Positions 21,601 through 36,600 of a stretch of DNA of 64,000 bases are shown here, piece after piece. Under the pieces are notes generated by a model. It saw only the letters and a program-made list of their open reading frames with translations, searched no databases and was not told the origin of the DNA. The stretch is from positions 4,038,755 through 4,102,754 of the forward strand of contig NC_133485.1 in assembly GCF_025370935.1 (NCBI RefSeq), in the 5' to 3' direction. A program made the translations under genes and the position numbers. Position 1 is the first letter of the stretch, and each line of letters starts with the position of its first letter. This stretch comes from Choristoneura fumiferana. Its lineage: Eukaryota > Arthropoda > Insecta > Lepidoptera > Tortricidae.

Positions 21601-24600
21601 GTTTTTGCGCTAATTTTTGCACAAGCTGTTTGCGCATGCAAGTCGCTACGTGTAGCTGGGCCTATAGAATATATTCTATTCAGAGGAAAATATTTAAATG
21701 TGCTGTTTTTCTTTTCAGCAAGTGTCGTGGATCAGAAAGCGTGATTGGCATATCTTGAGCTCAGGGAAGTTCACGTATACCAACGATGAGAGGTTCCAGG
21801 TACGTAAAGACTAAGTGTAGAGAGTTGTCAAATATTGTGATAACGCATTGGATAGCGACTGTTGCTTAGCTATCGCAAACTGTATGTTCTATGTTAGTTC
21901 TCGTCAAATGCCCGATTCGGGCGAGCGAGCGGATGTGGCGGCCATATTGCAATTTTGTTCTGGAATAGGTTTTGGAGTGTATTGTTTGGGTGTTCGCGTG
22001 TTGTTTTCTGCTTTATACAGTTAATTATTGTTTTTATTGGTTACAAAATCAAATGAGAAAAATGAAATTTATTCCAGACATAAGTCCAAAACCAAATAAT
22101 AAATAAAATAATATACAAATGAAATTGGTATAACTATAAATTTTAATTAAATTGGAATAAATAAATAAAATAAAGACACAAATTAAGATTCAAGACGAAA
22201 ATTAATAAAACTAGAGAAATTACATTAAACTGATTAAAAAACTGCTTGTTGGCCGCATTTGTAAAGAGTTAAAAACCCCTGTTTTTATACAGAGAGATAA
22301 AAAAAGTCCTCCCCAGTGTCTAAAACTACTTCCATGCCAAATTTAATCTAAATCTGTTCAGTGATTTAAGCGGAAAGAGGTAACACAGAAAGACAGACAA
22401 TCCAACAGCGTTATTTTTAATATTAGTAGAAATTTTGCTATGACACTATTATGCAAATATATTACACCCTTGGGTTATACCAGGATGTAATTAGCACTGC
22501 AAAGGCAGTGCTCGTCACTGAAACAGCTGGCTAGTCTAAATTGCATGAGCTTATATAAACCTAATGTTTATTCATGTCGTACGAATTGCACCGTTTCTCT
22601 CAATGGCTAGCATACTGTTACATTATCTGACTGACGCAACTAATCCCTTGATATGCATTGAAAATAATGGAATAGATTAACATGGTTAATTAAGGGGTAA
22701 GAATAGTATATTACACTCCTAGGGCGGTAAAATAAAAAAGCACTGTAAACATACGTTGTACGAGTCGAAGAGAGAGAGCGAGAGAGTGAAATGTTTGTTT
22801 ACTTACACATGTTCGATACGCAGAAAAATCTATTAGAAGGAAAGAATAAATAAAAGAACATTGACTAGTATACATTATTTAAATTGACGAGAACGATACG
22901 ATTTGAAGAAGAGGGCGATAAGAAGGAAGGTCTATTTTTTATGAATAATAACCAATTCTCTAGCTACTGTGACGTCTGTGCGACACAAATATGTCACAAT
23001 CTTGCAGATTTGTACACACTATTATTAACATTCAAGTGCTTGAAGGTTTATCCGAGTTTATTAATGAGAACCTCCTTCGTTTTCTTTCGTCGGTTAGAAA
23101 CGAAGCATGGTCTGTCATTACGAGTATCCAAACTTGATCCAAACAACTGGCGAATTGGTTTTAGTTTATGTAAAAAATATACAGGCTATAATGAAAACAT
23201 ACAGTGAAAATAGTAGTGGTATCCTTTCATTTTGCCAAAAAAAATGTTTTCAAATGATTCGTTTCACAGATGTTTAATTTGGCCAAATACACTTCGGTCG
23301 AACATTTGATTATACCTGTGGATTATACTAAAGGCTCTGTATCTGTGCGTTGTGAAGTAACAAGGGCAGCTACATAAGACATTAGAATGCTCCATTTGGT
23401 TGTTCCGTATCTGTTTCAATAAAGTAGGCCGCCCGTTACAGGACAAACCGAGTAACTAATTAAGAGCTGCGGGGCAGGCTTTTGTAACTATGACAAGTAC
23501 AGTAACAAACCGAATAGCGTACTAGAGACCTTTTCATAATCACTTTCGCTATAATTTCTTTGGCTGCATGGATTATCAATATGACATTAGTAGCACAAAG
23601 GTTCCATTTATTGTACTGATTTGTGGTGTACAATAAAGAATATTTGTTTTGTATTGTTCCAGCATGCTAGGTAGTTTATTGATTGTTCTTACTTACTGGC
23701 AAACATGCAAGTGGTTCCCCTAATGGGAAGTGTGCACCACCATTGAACATCTGCAGTACCAGAAAGTACGGAATAGAACAACTGCTTTGCCATGTTTTTT
23801 ACAGCGTGTGTTTTTGTTATTACTACTAACTTCAAGGGTACAAACTTGTGACTTTTTTCTATATAAAATAAATTAGCACGCAATTTATCATTTCATTCTT
23901 ATTCTTATAATTATAAAGAACATTTTGGAGAATACCGTAATTAAGTAAAATCTTTGAGTACACAAAACTCATGTGGGTAAAACACACATTGTCCTATCAC
24001 AAAAGATTTAACCGAACTAATCACACTTTACCCCCGCGGGCATTGGCACACGGGCTCCCATTGACTACTAACCAATCTGCATTACCGCAGCTATAGCCTT
24101 AAGCATATAGGTTTATGCTAATCATCTAAATTTCCATTGCGATCCTTCATTAGGGCTTGTATATGCTAAAGGTGGGGCCACACTGCGTCAGGTCTCATAA
24201 CAGATAAATGTGCTCGTAAATAAATATTTGGATTATTTAAGTGTTGAACCAAATCAGAAATGTGGCGATCCGTAGGGTTCAATCGATATACAAACGTTTC
24301 GCATAGTAAACTTTGGACACAAGAACAACGTACAACACGACCAAGCTAAGTTTGCACCTCGCACTTTACAAGAACAGTTCGAAAAATTTAAAAATTCAAC
24401 AAACATGGTAACATTGCTCGTAAATTAGGGTTTTAACATATATAATATTTAAACAACATTATGACGTAGTTTAAGCAAGCCAGCATGATAGTAGTGGTGA
24501 TCTACTTTACATAAATACATTTATAAACATATCACAGCATAATAATCTTCAAAGTAAAAAAAGATTACGAAATTTGGAGCAAATATCGGAGCAAAGTTAC

Positions 24601-27600
24601 TTCATTTTACGGTACGTTTAAAAACTTCAAAACTTTAAATAGCGATTATGTATTTTTTAAACCGCTACGCTTTCGCAATGCATTAACGAAACGCTTCGAA
24701 CCAGCCCAGTTAAAGCCCACAAGCCGCGCGTCATTGCCCACTGGTTCTAATTCACGCGATCGCCGTTAATTTCGCGGCTGACCAATCCGCGCCCATTGCG
24801 CGCAGCGTTTAGTTTTCGCTCCGAAGTGCTTGGGGCATTTAGAAAACTGGAGTTATCGGGCGCACAGTTTATTTAATACTAGCCTCAAAAGTTGAGTCCT
24901 ATTGAATGGAATGGATAACATCGAATCGCATTTAACTGGATGATTTCAGACACACTATTCTATTCACACTATATGCTTGTCAGAGTTTGCTATCGCATGC
25001 TTTCACCTACTGAAGGATGCCATCGTATGCCTTCAGCTGCCAAAGCATGTCATCGCGTACCTTCAGCTGCCAAAGGTGCCATAAGAAAAATTTAATGTTC
25101 TCATAAATCAAAGGAAATCAAATATAATACGGTGTTAGTTGCCTGAATGTCTGGAATAACATATAGGCTACTTTTTATCCCGATATTCACATGGGATCGG
25201 GATACAATCTCAATCGCTGGGTTTTGTGCCATGAAATTTGGCCTAGGTGTTTTATGTGCGACGTTAATGTGGTAATCCACGATGTAATTTTTGGGAGTTT
25301 CCATAGGAATTTAGTAAAAGCACAATATCTAAATTCAACTGCCGCATCTTGGTTACTGCGTGCGAACCCGCGCGAGTTCACAATTTATTGGAAGAGATAA
25401 GATAGCGAGTTTCACATACTATTGCATAACTTGAAGCAATTCCGAACTTGACCCCCAAATCGCTTCAAACTTTTTGTTTTGTGAAACTTTGATCTCGCTA
25501 AGGAGCGAAGTTTATCGACTGGGAGTCCATAGCCGGAATGATCCTCAGTTGCATACGCTTTTAACTTTGTTTCTATGCAAAATGGCGTATTGGTTGAATC
25601 TACTTTAAGGTGAAATAAATGTTCGGAAAGTCTTGGAGTTGTGGCGACTGTATTCCTTTTCCGTTTTTATCCTTGAGACTATCTGTTCTTTGAATTTTCT
25701 GTTCTTAAGGAAATCCTATTTAGTTGAGTTTCCATCATTTTGTATATATAATATGTTTCCAATCATTTTGATATAGATGTTTTCAATATGTTGCAACAAT
25801 ATGTACTGCTTTGAGGAGCAGCATGTTAGCAATAGAACCGCTGTCGATAAGTCTCTTATTTTCTTTTGTACAAGTTTGTTCATTGTCTCATTCAATGAGA
25901 TGTTGTTGCTTAATTTAGTTTTTTTTTGTCTTGCCTGAGCTGTTATGTTTTTTGTAAAAGTGGAAACTGTTGTGCTACTGTATATTTTATGTGTTTTATA
26001 CTTGTTCTAGCTGTTTGTTTTCCTAAAATAAATAAATAAATAAATATAAATAAATAATACTAATTTCTTCTGTACTTCTGTTTGAGTGTAAATATATTGT
26101 ATGGTGTAAAGTGTGTTTGCTATTTATAATACAGTGTTTTCAAATTTTAACTGTTGCTTTGGTATCCATGCGAACCCTGGTCGGGTCGCTAGGTCACTAG
26201 TTATAAAGTCTAAAATAGAGAGAACAAATTCAAACATTTAATTTTAACATTGCTTAAATTTCTTTCAAATAAAGCAAAGACTTCAGCGCTGTGTTTAAAA
26301 GTGCTATAATTTCAACCCCTCCGTGTGAGTTGGACGGTTTTTCCTCGGCTTAACGATTACGTCTAAAGAAATGAACTTCCAACGAATAGTGCCATTAAAA
26401 ACACTCGAAAGGAAAGCAAAGTACTGGCAAATAGTGGGATAAAACTAATTAAGCAATTAGGTCGCGCTTGCGACGACGGGCTGACTAATATTCTTTTGAT
26501 TTGAGCACTAAACCGCAGCTGGTGGGTGCAATATGTCTATATTATCAAGAATCCAGTCAAAAATCTTGTAGTAAAAAAACCGGCAAGAGCGTATCGGACA
26601 CGCCCAAGATAGGGTTCCGTAGCCATTACGAAAAAATCAAGTAATATTTTTCTAAGGATTTCGTATTGTGTACGGAATCTTCCAGGTTTAGGTATATTTT
26701 ATACAATAGGCTGGTATTTACTCTTAATTAAACTACTAATAATTCTCAAGCAATAGCCATTACTTATATTTTTCCTTGTAAATTTTATATAATTACTACC
26801 ATCCTGATTTTTTTTTTTATTTTTCCACCCAACAGTTTCGATTTTGGAGGGACGCTCGATTTTGATGACAAATTTCGCAAACAGATCACTGAATCGAAAA
26901 ATCGTCTTTGCAACCCCGCAGTGGTTTTAAAAGTCCTATCCAACCATACCCCACACTATAGGGTTAGTCGAAAAAAAATCACCCCCACTTTACGTCTATG
27001 GGAGGTACTTACGCTAAAAAAAAATTTTTTTTTACCACTTTATCGGCGTGACTTATATGTATATTCATGCCAAATTACAGATTTCTACTACTACCGGTCT
27101 CTGAGCTTAGCCGCGGACGTACAGACAGACAGACAGACGAACCGACAGCGGAGTCTCAGTAATAGGGTTCCATTGGCACCCTTTGGGTACGGAACCCTAA
27201 AAAGTGACAAAAAAGTTGATCAATAAATCAAGTAACTGATTATTCCGTTATTTATTTTCGGAAAATATTTCTGAACCTGGTCAAAATAACGCAATTAACC
27301 CTCCAACGTCGCTAACCGACCGCGAACAGCAAGATAGAACGATTTAGCTGAAGCTCAGGGACAAGGGGCGGAGATTTGTAACAGTGGCCCTGCTGCGTCG
27401 AGCCGCAAGCTAAGCTACCCACTTGATGCTTGCCAAACGCAGGAGTAGCTATCCTAACGAGGTTACTACACATTTCTTCCGAAATGTTTAAAGCACGGAC
27501 TTATACCTAAACTGGACAGAGCACTGCGACAAAAAAGTGTAACCGACAGAAAACAAAGGCAAATAAAAACAGAGAATTGCATGTCATTTTTAAGTGATGT

Positions 27601-30600
27601 CTGTGAATAACTTTTTTTTTTTTCAGTGTTTAGCTATTTATTTGAAAATGTTCCTACTGTTACATAAATTACATTGGCTCCTATACTAGGTTAATAAATA
27701 TCAGACAAATGCCAAATTTAACGAAGGTAATAATATAAGGTGTGTTAAAATTAATCCGAATAATTATACATGACATCCCCCCTGTTAAAGTTTTTTGTAC
27801 CTACTTAATGTAAATATTATGTGCTGTGCACTTTAACAATTATGATCAACAAATTTCTCAACCACACAAATCTATTTAAAATGTGTATCAGCTATCGAAA
27901 TAAAAGAAAAAAACCAGCCAAGAGCGTGTCGGGCCCCCCGAAATAGGGTTCCGTAGCCATTGCGAAAAAATTAAGTAATATTTTTCTAAAGATTTCGTAT
28001 TTTGTATACGGAATATTCCAAGTTTAAGTATATTTTATACCTTAGGCTGCTATTTACTCTTAAACTACTAATAATTCTGAAGAAAACTTAATTGTTATAG
28101 TTTTTCTTGTAAGTTTGATATACCATCCAAATTTTTTAAAAATTTCCACCCACCTGTTTTGATTTTAGAGGGGGGGACGATCGATTTTAATGAAAATTTG
28201 CACTTTAAAGTTGAATATTTTGCAAACTAATTACTGAATCGAAAAATTGTTGTAGCAACCCCGTAATGGTTTTAAGAGATCTATCCAACGATACTCCACG
28301 CTACGGAACCCTAAAAATGATCTCTTCTGTCAGTTTCGTTTTGAGGCACACTTGTGCTAACGCTTATAATTACGGTAGTCACTATTCTCGTATACTTAGA
28401 CTTAAAACCACTAAACATTTATTTTCTTATGCAGGTCTTGCACGGCTACGATGGTGAAGACTGGACATTACAAATCAAATTTGTACAGAAAAGAGACAAC
28501 GGCACGTATGAATGTCAGGTATGTTACCAGGTTTCTTTTAACCAACAATAGCTAACCATTATTATGATAATATCTCTGAATAGCGACTGTCGCTTAACTA
28601 TCGCAAACTATATGACGGGCATCGCTTGCCACCACGAGAACTGAGTAACGTGGTACTTGGTTTGGATAGGATATCCGATAGGTATTTAACTAAGTGTATA
28701 CAAAACAACGTCAATTACTGTCTTAAATATATTTAAATTCCTCCATCAAACTATCTAAACATTTACATTTTTGTATTGAAATTACACTAGTATAGTTTGT
28801 ATTACAATGACAGATAAGTATACCTAGTGCCATCCACGAAGACGCGTGATTTTGTCAAAATTAGACATTAATGACATTGTAATAAGAACCACGGCACGCG
28901 TCATCGTGAATGACTCTACCTATAGAATGTTTAAAATCCTTGAATGTACAGCCACCTGCACCTGCCACAGCGGAGCGTGCAAATATCTGACACGTCCTTT
29001 AGAAATAGAGTCGTATCAGATACTTATGCACGTTATTGGTGCTGGTGACTGTACCAAATCTGGCAGCTGAAGTTTGTTTACATTTAGTTTGTTTACATTT
29101 AGTTAAATGCCTATCCAAACCAGGTATAAGTACTCCTTTTCAAGCGTGCGGCCCGTCAAGCGCGCGGACGCGGCGGTCATATTGTCATTTCGTTCTGGAA
29201 TGGAATTCGCGAGGGTTGGTTGGGTGTTTAGTTAAAATAATTAGCAGGCCGCATTTTTAATAACTTATAAACTCGAAATTTTTATATTTCTAAACTTCTC
29301 CGAACGGAAAGATTATAATGGCGGTTAAAGCTCTTAAAACTCAATAAAACGAAATGTACACTTACTTAAAGGTGCACTTCTTTAGGTGAGCCATTATACA
29401 ATGTACGAGTATAATGATTCTAGGCAGTTATTGGGTAAAACATAAGGTTTAAGATTCTTTATTCCCATTTATAATTTAACAATTCACTTACATGAGAACT
29501 TAAAGTTATTTAATACATTACTATTTTATGGAATGAGCGAAAAAAGAAAAAAAAAAAAAGGTTATTTTAACAAAAGTAACAAATAGTAGCCGATAACTTC
29601 AATATAAAGAAGGTAATTAGTGAGGTGATTCCGGTTCTGCCAGTGAGAAACTCGTTAAACATGTACTATGGCTCTTCATCATCATCATCATCCCAGCCTA
29701 TATACGTCCCACTGCTGGGCACAGGCCTCCTCTCAGAACAAGAGGGCTTGGGCAGTAGTTCCCACGCGGGCCCAGTGCGGATTGGGAACTTCACACGCAC
29801 CATTGAATTGCTTCGCAGGTTTGTGCAGGTTTCCTCACGATGTTTTCCTTCACCGCAAAGCTCGTGGTAAATTTCAAATGTAATTCCGCACATGAATTTC
29901 GAAAAACTCAGAGGTGCGAGCCGGGGTTTGAACCCACGACCCTCTGCTTGAGAGGCGATAGGTCAAACCACTAGGCCACCACGGCTCCACTATGGCACTA
30001 TGGCTCTTAGTGCGCTTAAAATTAGGGTCGTTATGATTATGATCGCTTCTTTATCAATCACTGTATCTTTGTAAAGTACAGGTAACTCACCGAGTTAAGA
30101 TGACTAGAAGCGACAACACGTTTAGAAAGGACGACAACATTGAGAAGCTTTGTGCGTTTTTTAACGTTACCTAAGAGACCATTTTAAAAAGAAAACTTTT
30201 TTCGGCACTGAGGACATTTTTACAATTAGTTTCATTTGAATTAAACTTACTTTGTTTCAACGTCTACCCATAGCGGTTCATAAGATACATCCTATGACAA
30301 ACAGACACACACTAGAACCTTAATAGCAGGGTCACAAAGTACCTAAAAGGTAGCAACGGAACCCTGAAAACAGGCTTAGTGTACTTACAGGCATAAAACT
30401 CCACACGACATTTTGGCAAGCTTTTACAGGATTACTTCATTTCCTTTTTCACGTCGATTATTACGAGATAACGTAGGATACGCGGCAAAAGTATGAAAAG
30501 TCGCTACAATATCGCAGGGTGGAAGGCGTGAAATGAAATGGCCTTATCTGAAGTGAAATCTTGAGGTTTCTTTGATGTGATATTGAAGATAATGCGTTTA

Positions 30601-33600
30601 TAATACGTATTTAGCTGTTAAACGGAGAAAGTGCTTGTCATAATTAAAAAATGTAGACAATTCACCAATAATTTTGTGACACAACTCAGGGTAAAAATCA
30701 GACAACTGCGTGGTGAAGAGTTTACATACATACACATACTTCCCTAACACGGCGGAACACCACACCCTCCGGCCAGAAGTCGGAGCGCAAGACCATCTGC
30801 TGGTGCTTGGCAGGCACTTGGAGTCTACTTGTAAAGGAGCTGTTATTGTTAATAGCCCTATGAAACTCCAAGGAGTGGATAAAGATGTTAATCAGTTAGC
30901 ATGGCGCATGGTTGTGTTGCGCTGAGGATGTACTCTGGTTGAGTTCGAAACGCATCAGTGTGGTGTGGTGGTGGTGGTGATAGTTGGGTTTGTGTGATTT
31001 GTGTGTGTTCTTACAGTGTGGTGGTGGAAGAGTTTTTGCACAGATATCGTAAGATCGCGGATGAGCAAAGTACTTTATTATTTACTAGTGTTTACCCACG
31101 GCTTCGCACACGTCAATCTAGATTTTTAAAAATTTCCGTGGGAATTCCCGAAAATTAAATCGTGGTTTTCATTGACGTTATATTAAAAACAATGATGTCA
31201 AATTTCATGACTCTAACCCAGCGGTTGTTATTTCGAAATTTTATCTCTATCCTGTGGGAATATCGGATTAAAAAGTAGCCTTTATTTTATTCCAGATGTC
31301 CAGCTATCTACACGCAAATTTCATATAAATCCGTCCAGCCGTTTCAGCGTGAAGGAGTAACAAACATACTCACTCACGCACTCACTCACTCACAAACTTT
31401 CGCATTTTTATAATATTAGTAGGATAGTTCATTAATTAATGTTGGTTTAAATCTGACAGATATAGATGTTGAAACTTTGATGTCCTGGATCATCGTTAAC
31501 GCATCGTGGTTTGTGTTGCGTTAGCATTTTTATCCCGAGTTGCGTTATCCGAGATTACGTAAGGTATTCGAGCCGCAGTGGATTAAAATATTCATGAGAG
31601 AGCCAGCCGAATTATTCCTTATGCAACACGGGTCGTTCCTTGCTCTGCTGCGACATGTTTGGACTTTACATCATTTTAAAGAGTAATGTGTTTCGGTTGC
31701 TCCCAAAATGTATAAAATTGGAAAAAAAAATTTTTTTCGCCTTTAAAATAAAATATACTTAAAAGAAAGTGATTATGAGATTTTTTTGATTTTAACTAGT
31801 GAATAGAACTGCACATACAGGAGGTGGACCATGACATGATTACCTATTTGTACATAATTTTAATAATTTAAAAAGTAATGGTAACCAAGGTAAACGCTAG
31901 CTAAGTAAGTAAAGTAATCGGTAAGGGAGATCGCTCTTAAGCGCCGCCTATTGCTTACCTTGTAATTTTGTTTATGTGCAAAATTACATTTGAAATTCAT
32001 CTGTTTTAGGTACCTAAAATAATAACGATATGAATAAAACAAGCACAATTCTATGAAGATTGGTGTTTTAGTTCTTCATTTACACTGTGCTCACATGGAA
32101 ACTACAACTCAAGACAACCAAGAGACGCCAAGTCGTACTCAAAATCCTTCTAATTTTATAAAAGTGAAAGTTTGTGTGTCTTTCACACTCAAACAGCTGG
32201 ACGAATTTGGTTGTCGATGGGATCTCAAAATCTTGACTACCAAATCCGGAAACATGAAATTGTGTACAGATGTTGTTTATACGTGGTATGAATATCACAA
32301 TGTGAGTTTTAGGAATTTTGATGGGAATTGAGTAAAATCCTGAAATTCCATTTAGATAGCCAGACCTTAATAGTTTACGCGCACAAAGCTGCGGAAAAGT
32401 TCAGTTAATTTAATAAAAATATAGAGTAGAAAGTGCCCAGACCTTTAACACTCGAGGTAGGACTGAGACGATGTGAGATACATTTTAACATGTCACAGTA
32501 TTTGCTGACGCCACTCTATTGTCACTCCTAACACAATGCTGTAAGGTATCTTTACAGATACTTCAATGTACAAGGATATCCAGGATTTCTCGACAAACAG
32601 ACAATTCTTACAAATCTTGATGAAGAGTTCTTGTAACAGGCTATTTGTTTAATTCTTAGCATAGAATTGTCTAAAATGTTGATTTAACAATTTTCCAGGC
32701 AAAGTGCCATACAGTGACCACATAAATGTAAACAAATATTCGACATTGCTTGATTTGCAATACGATACAAAATCAATTGAAATCGTTGAAGATATTATTC
32801 GTTTTTAAATTAAACTCTCATAGTTAGGTAAACAATATACAGTGTGGAAAAATAAGTAACCATAAAAACCATACCTAACCTTAAAAAAATCAATTTTAAT
32901 ATAAGCTTTTTTTGCTGACTGTACTTTTTGTTGACTGCACTTGCATTGTCACCCAAACTACATTTGCATACCAAATTTCAAGTCGATGCTATTAACCGTT
33001 GAAGATTTCCGTCCTGCGGAGACGATCCTGGCTAGACCAACAGGATGTCACTACTAGATTATTGTATTGTCACGAGATTTACATAAGTATTCCAAATTTT
33101 AAGTCAATCCGACTACTGGAAGTTGATCAAATTTAACTTGCAAGATTTGACTACAAACAGACAGCCAGACAACGGGACAGGAGAATCGATCATTTTTATT
33201 TTTAAGACCAAATGTTTGTTAGAGAACTTTTATCCTAAATAATAATCCTATCGATCAGTATAAAATAGCAAGTGTTTGTTTTTTTAATTTTAGTTGGTTC
33301 CAGTCCCTGGCGAGGCATGAGAGTTTTAGATAATCTTTGAATGCAGTTTTATTTCTTTTTACAAATAAAGGAATGTCTCCTATAAGTAAAATGAGCCAAC
33401 TTAAGTATTTAAGGTAGTTTCCCTCCAGGGCCCGACTTATTTTTCCACACTACTGTATTCTATGATTCATTTTTAGCTAGCCTACTCGTACTATCTTAAT
33501 TTATGAGGCCTGGAAAAAGGTCAATTAATTAATCGAACCTGGGACGGGAAGTGGTTTAAATAAATAAAAAATATTTATGGAAATTTCCTCATACTTAAAT

Positions 33601-36600
33601 ATTTTTTATTAATACACCTCAACCTATGTCCCTAGTGAGGGATAACAGGATCACATCATCATCATCATCATCAATACACCTCAACTGTAACCTATAGGTA
33701 TTAATATCTGTCAAAGCGGAGAGTGTAAAAATACAAACATCCTACAGGCCTTCGAAATTGTTGTGTCTGCCATTGATGCTGGTGACTGTAAATACTTTGA
33801 CTTTGACAGTACCTACTGTGAAATAATGCTTTGTTATATCACAATTTAATAACGCAATTCAATTCAATTCCGATATTATCTCAACACAATAGCCTAAACT
33901 AATAGCCATCAAAAATTGAGGACGTTCACATAAAGGGTGTTTACAGGGATTAGGGTTGAACAATGAACAAAGGGACGTGGAACAATCAATGACGTGAGGA
34001 GGCTGCCAACTGAGACTATAGCTAGTGTGTTGAGACCACTGGATGAGATCCCAAAACATAGTATAAGCTAGTGATTAATACAATACAATACAATGACTAT
34101 TGTACACCAAAAATAGTAAGCGACACATAAAACAGGTACACAGAGAGAAAATTACAGGGGAAGCAATAGGCGGCCTTATTGCTTAAGAGCTATCTCTTTC
34201 AGGCAACCTTTTTTACAGCAAGCAGGAAGGACTAGTTTACAGCAGATAAAGAAGGAAAGAAAATAATTTATTTATAACAGCAATGATACATTAAGGTTAG
34301 GAAAAATAACAATAAGAAGTGTATCGACCATAGATCAGAATATTAAAACTCAACAAGTATGCATCTACATAATATATCGTACAAAATGCGAGTATGTAAT
34401 CTAAATATTCAAAATGAAAGGTGTAACTTCGTAACCCTTGTAATGCCTCGCGAATAATAATGTAGTTTTGTTTGAACTGACCTCTTTTTGCCCAACTGCC
34501 TAAAAGAGGGTTATTTTTTTCAGCCTTTGTACCTATGTATCAGTATCAGGTATGTATGTATGTATCTATTTCTTTGGTACTCTCTGCAGCTTAAACGTAT
34601 GGACGGATTTTAACATACTATTACTATGAGGTATCATTAGATACGTCATAACTGTCGGAGTGACATGGGATATATAATATTTTATTTAAAAAGGTAAAGG
34701 AAAAAACAAGTGTAGTGGTGTAAAACTGTTAATCAACTTAAATTTCAACAGTCAGGACCAGGTCAGTCAGGGTCAGGGTATTAGTGAGTTTTCAAAAAAA
34801 AGTGTACCCATTCTCTTTTTTTTTGGAAAAAATATGGTTTTTCCTACTCAGAATCAAGAGCACAATCGATTCCGATCGATTACAAAATGTCCCCATTTTT
34901 CATACAAAATTTTATGAGTCAGTTTTGTCAAGCCCATATTAAGTGTATGAAAAAAAAGTCGCAAAACTGTAATTTTTTTGGGGACATTTTTTTTAACTAT
35001 CTCAATCGATTGTGCTCTTGATTCTGAGTAGGAAAAACCATATTTTTTGCATAATTTCAAAAAAAGAAAGGGTACACTTTTTTTTATAACGCCTATTAAT
35101 GAGAATTTTGAGCAGACCACGATTTTCCCAGCTGCTGAACTTTATGTTGCTTAACAGAATTTTAGACAACTAGACTTATTTTTTCTTTTTATTTTTTTTA
35201 TGGCAGTCAAGTTGGTAATTTTTTTTCTTAACTGATGACTTAAGAGAACCAGTTAACATTAAGGGGGTCAAAACAATTTTCAGACTAGAGTAAAAAAAAT
35301 ATCGTTAACCCTAGATTACGTATAACAGTTCCATACATTTTGACATTACTAAACCTGAGCTAGCACTTCCATTCAAATCCACCTTAAGTAAGTAAATCCA
35401 AATGTACAAAATGTTCGCTTACATTCCGCATCCTAACGAGCATCTACGGAAACCTCGTAGACGTGCTACGGCGGCGTAGCACCGCTACGGAACTGTCGTA
35501 GCGCTCTCAAAGTGCTTGGAGTACCATAAATCGAATCCGATATTGAACTGCTGAGATATCCAGTTTCTGGGTCAAGATATTATACTCGAACCAACTGAAT
35601 CGTAACCCACTATGGAACCTTTTCGTAATGCTTGACAAGGGAATTTATTATTGTACTCACTGTGAGAAAGTTATACGGTGGGTCAGGAATCAAATTAAAT
35701 TATTACAAATTTGTACGGAACTCTCGGTGTGCGATTTTAACTCGCACTAGGCTGTTTATCGTGTCTTGGATAGTGTCAATCTTATTTTTTATTTTGCTAG
35801 CTACATGTGAAAGGGCGTTAAAAACCTGCAAAGAAAATCAAATACAGTTACACTACAGCGTAATAAATTATGAAAACATTTTTTTACGCAACACAGATTA
35901 ATAATAATCCGCAGCCACGAAATGGAGTCATTTGCGAACATAATGGATTTTTGTGGTCAATGAGCAAATGACCTGTGATTTCCATTAAACATTTTTACAC
36001 AATTGTGCACACACCTTTAAGTAATGCTACAACATTGACGTTGTTTATTCTTAATTATGTGGCATCGTTTTGTTTTGACTCGCGTGAGAACCACGGCATG
36101 AGCCCTCTCATTCTGAGAAGAGGCCCGTTCTCAGCAGTGGGCACTTATGCTGGGATGATCATGCCGTAATAGTACATTGTGTCTTAAGGGCGGTAAATCT
36201 AGTACCGCCGGTGCGACATACAATGTTTTTCATCACATTTGCGAGTAAAATTGTATATTTGTAAAAGAAAAGCTAATATTTTTTCAAAAATTGCCGATAC
36301 CGCTGACTACGCTCTTGGCAGCGCCAGCTCCGCGCCGCAGCATGTGCCCGACCAGCACGCCAGCACGAGCAGCACGCCATGCAGTAACACACTCATTTAC
36401 CGACCTTGGGCTACATGACAACAAAATTAGTACGGGCAATGACTCATTTACCGACCACGGGTTTCATGACAAGCACATTAAGGTCAAGGGTTTTATTTGG
36501 GGGGTTGCAACCAAGGTAGCCTGCATGTTACGACACTGTTTACGAGCAAGTGTGATGAAAAATTACTTTAAGAGTGTTTATACCTGCTGATATTACAGTC

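Larger units (their letters stand above)
19491..21718. other. dpr12-like intron 2
   Basis: Holds three diverged copies of a GGCTGGCCAATAGATTTTCT / GGTGGGCAAATTT motif (19560, 19760, 19868 and nearby; also 17996). A probable inverted-end element lies at 20868-21043, and the MITE at 21105-21472 is listed separately. No extra exon needed: the flanking exons join in frame. Confidence 0.6.
21800..28434. other. dpr12-like intron 3
   Basis: Mostly unique AT-rich DNA with family A copies at 26579-27202 and 27913-28314. 21835-22000 is an undisrupted copy of a repeat that is split by insertions at 28575-29225. Unique GC-richer patches lie at about 23990-24190 and 24660-24840. 25150-25330 resembles other decayed repeat pieces. 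Confidence 0.6.
28653..29133. mobile_element. TIR transposon Y, carrying two smaller elements
   Basis: The left end TACTTGGTTTGGATAGG...TATTTAACTA is inverted at the right end (TAGTTAAATGCCTATCCAAACC). It is interrupted by Z1 (28819-28924) and Z2 (28946-29054). The relative at 719-880 lacks both insertions. Confidence 0.8.
28575..29225. repeat. Outer repeat X, split by nested transposons
   Basis: Left part (GCGACTGTCGCTTAACTATC, about 28575-28652) and right part (GCGGACGCGGCGGTCATATT, about 29134-29225) are adjacent in the copy at 21835-22000. The 480 bp between them is transposon Y. Confidence 0.75.

Noticed and set aside
35632..35901. 89-codon plus ORF with a hydrophobic stretch
   Set aside because: Inside the dpr12-like intron 4, with no homology that I recognise and no signals.
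36291..36590. 99-codon plus ORF with an alanine/proline-rich start
   Set aside because: Its 3' half is repeat family F, which also occurs at 55445, so the frame is chance.
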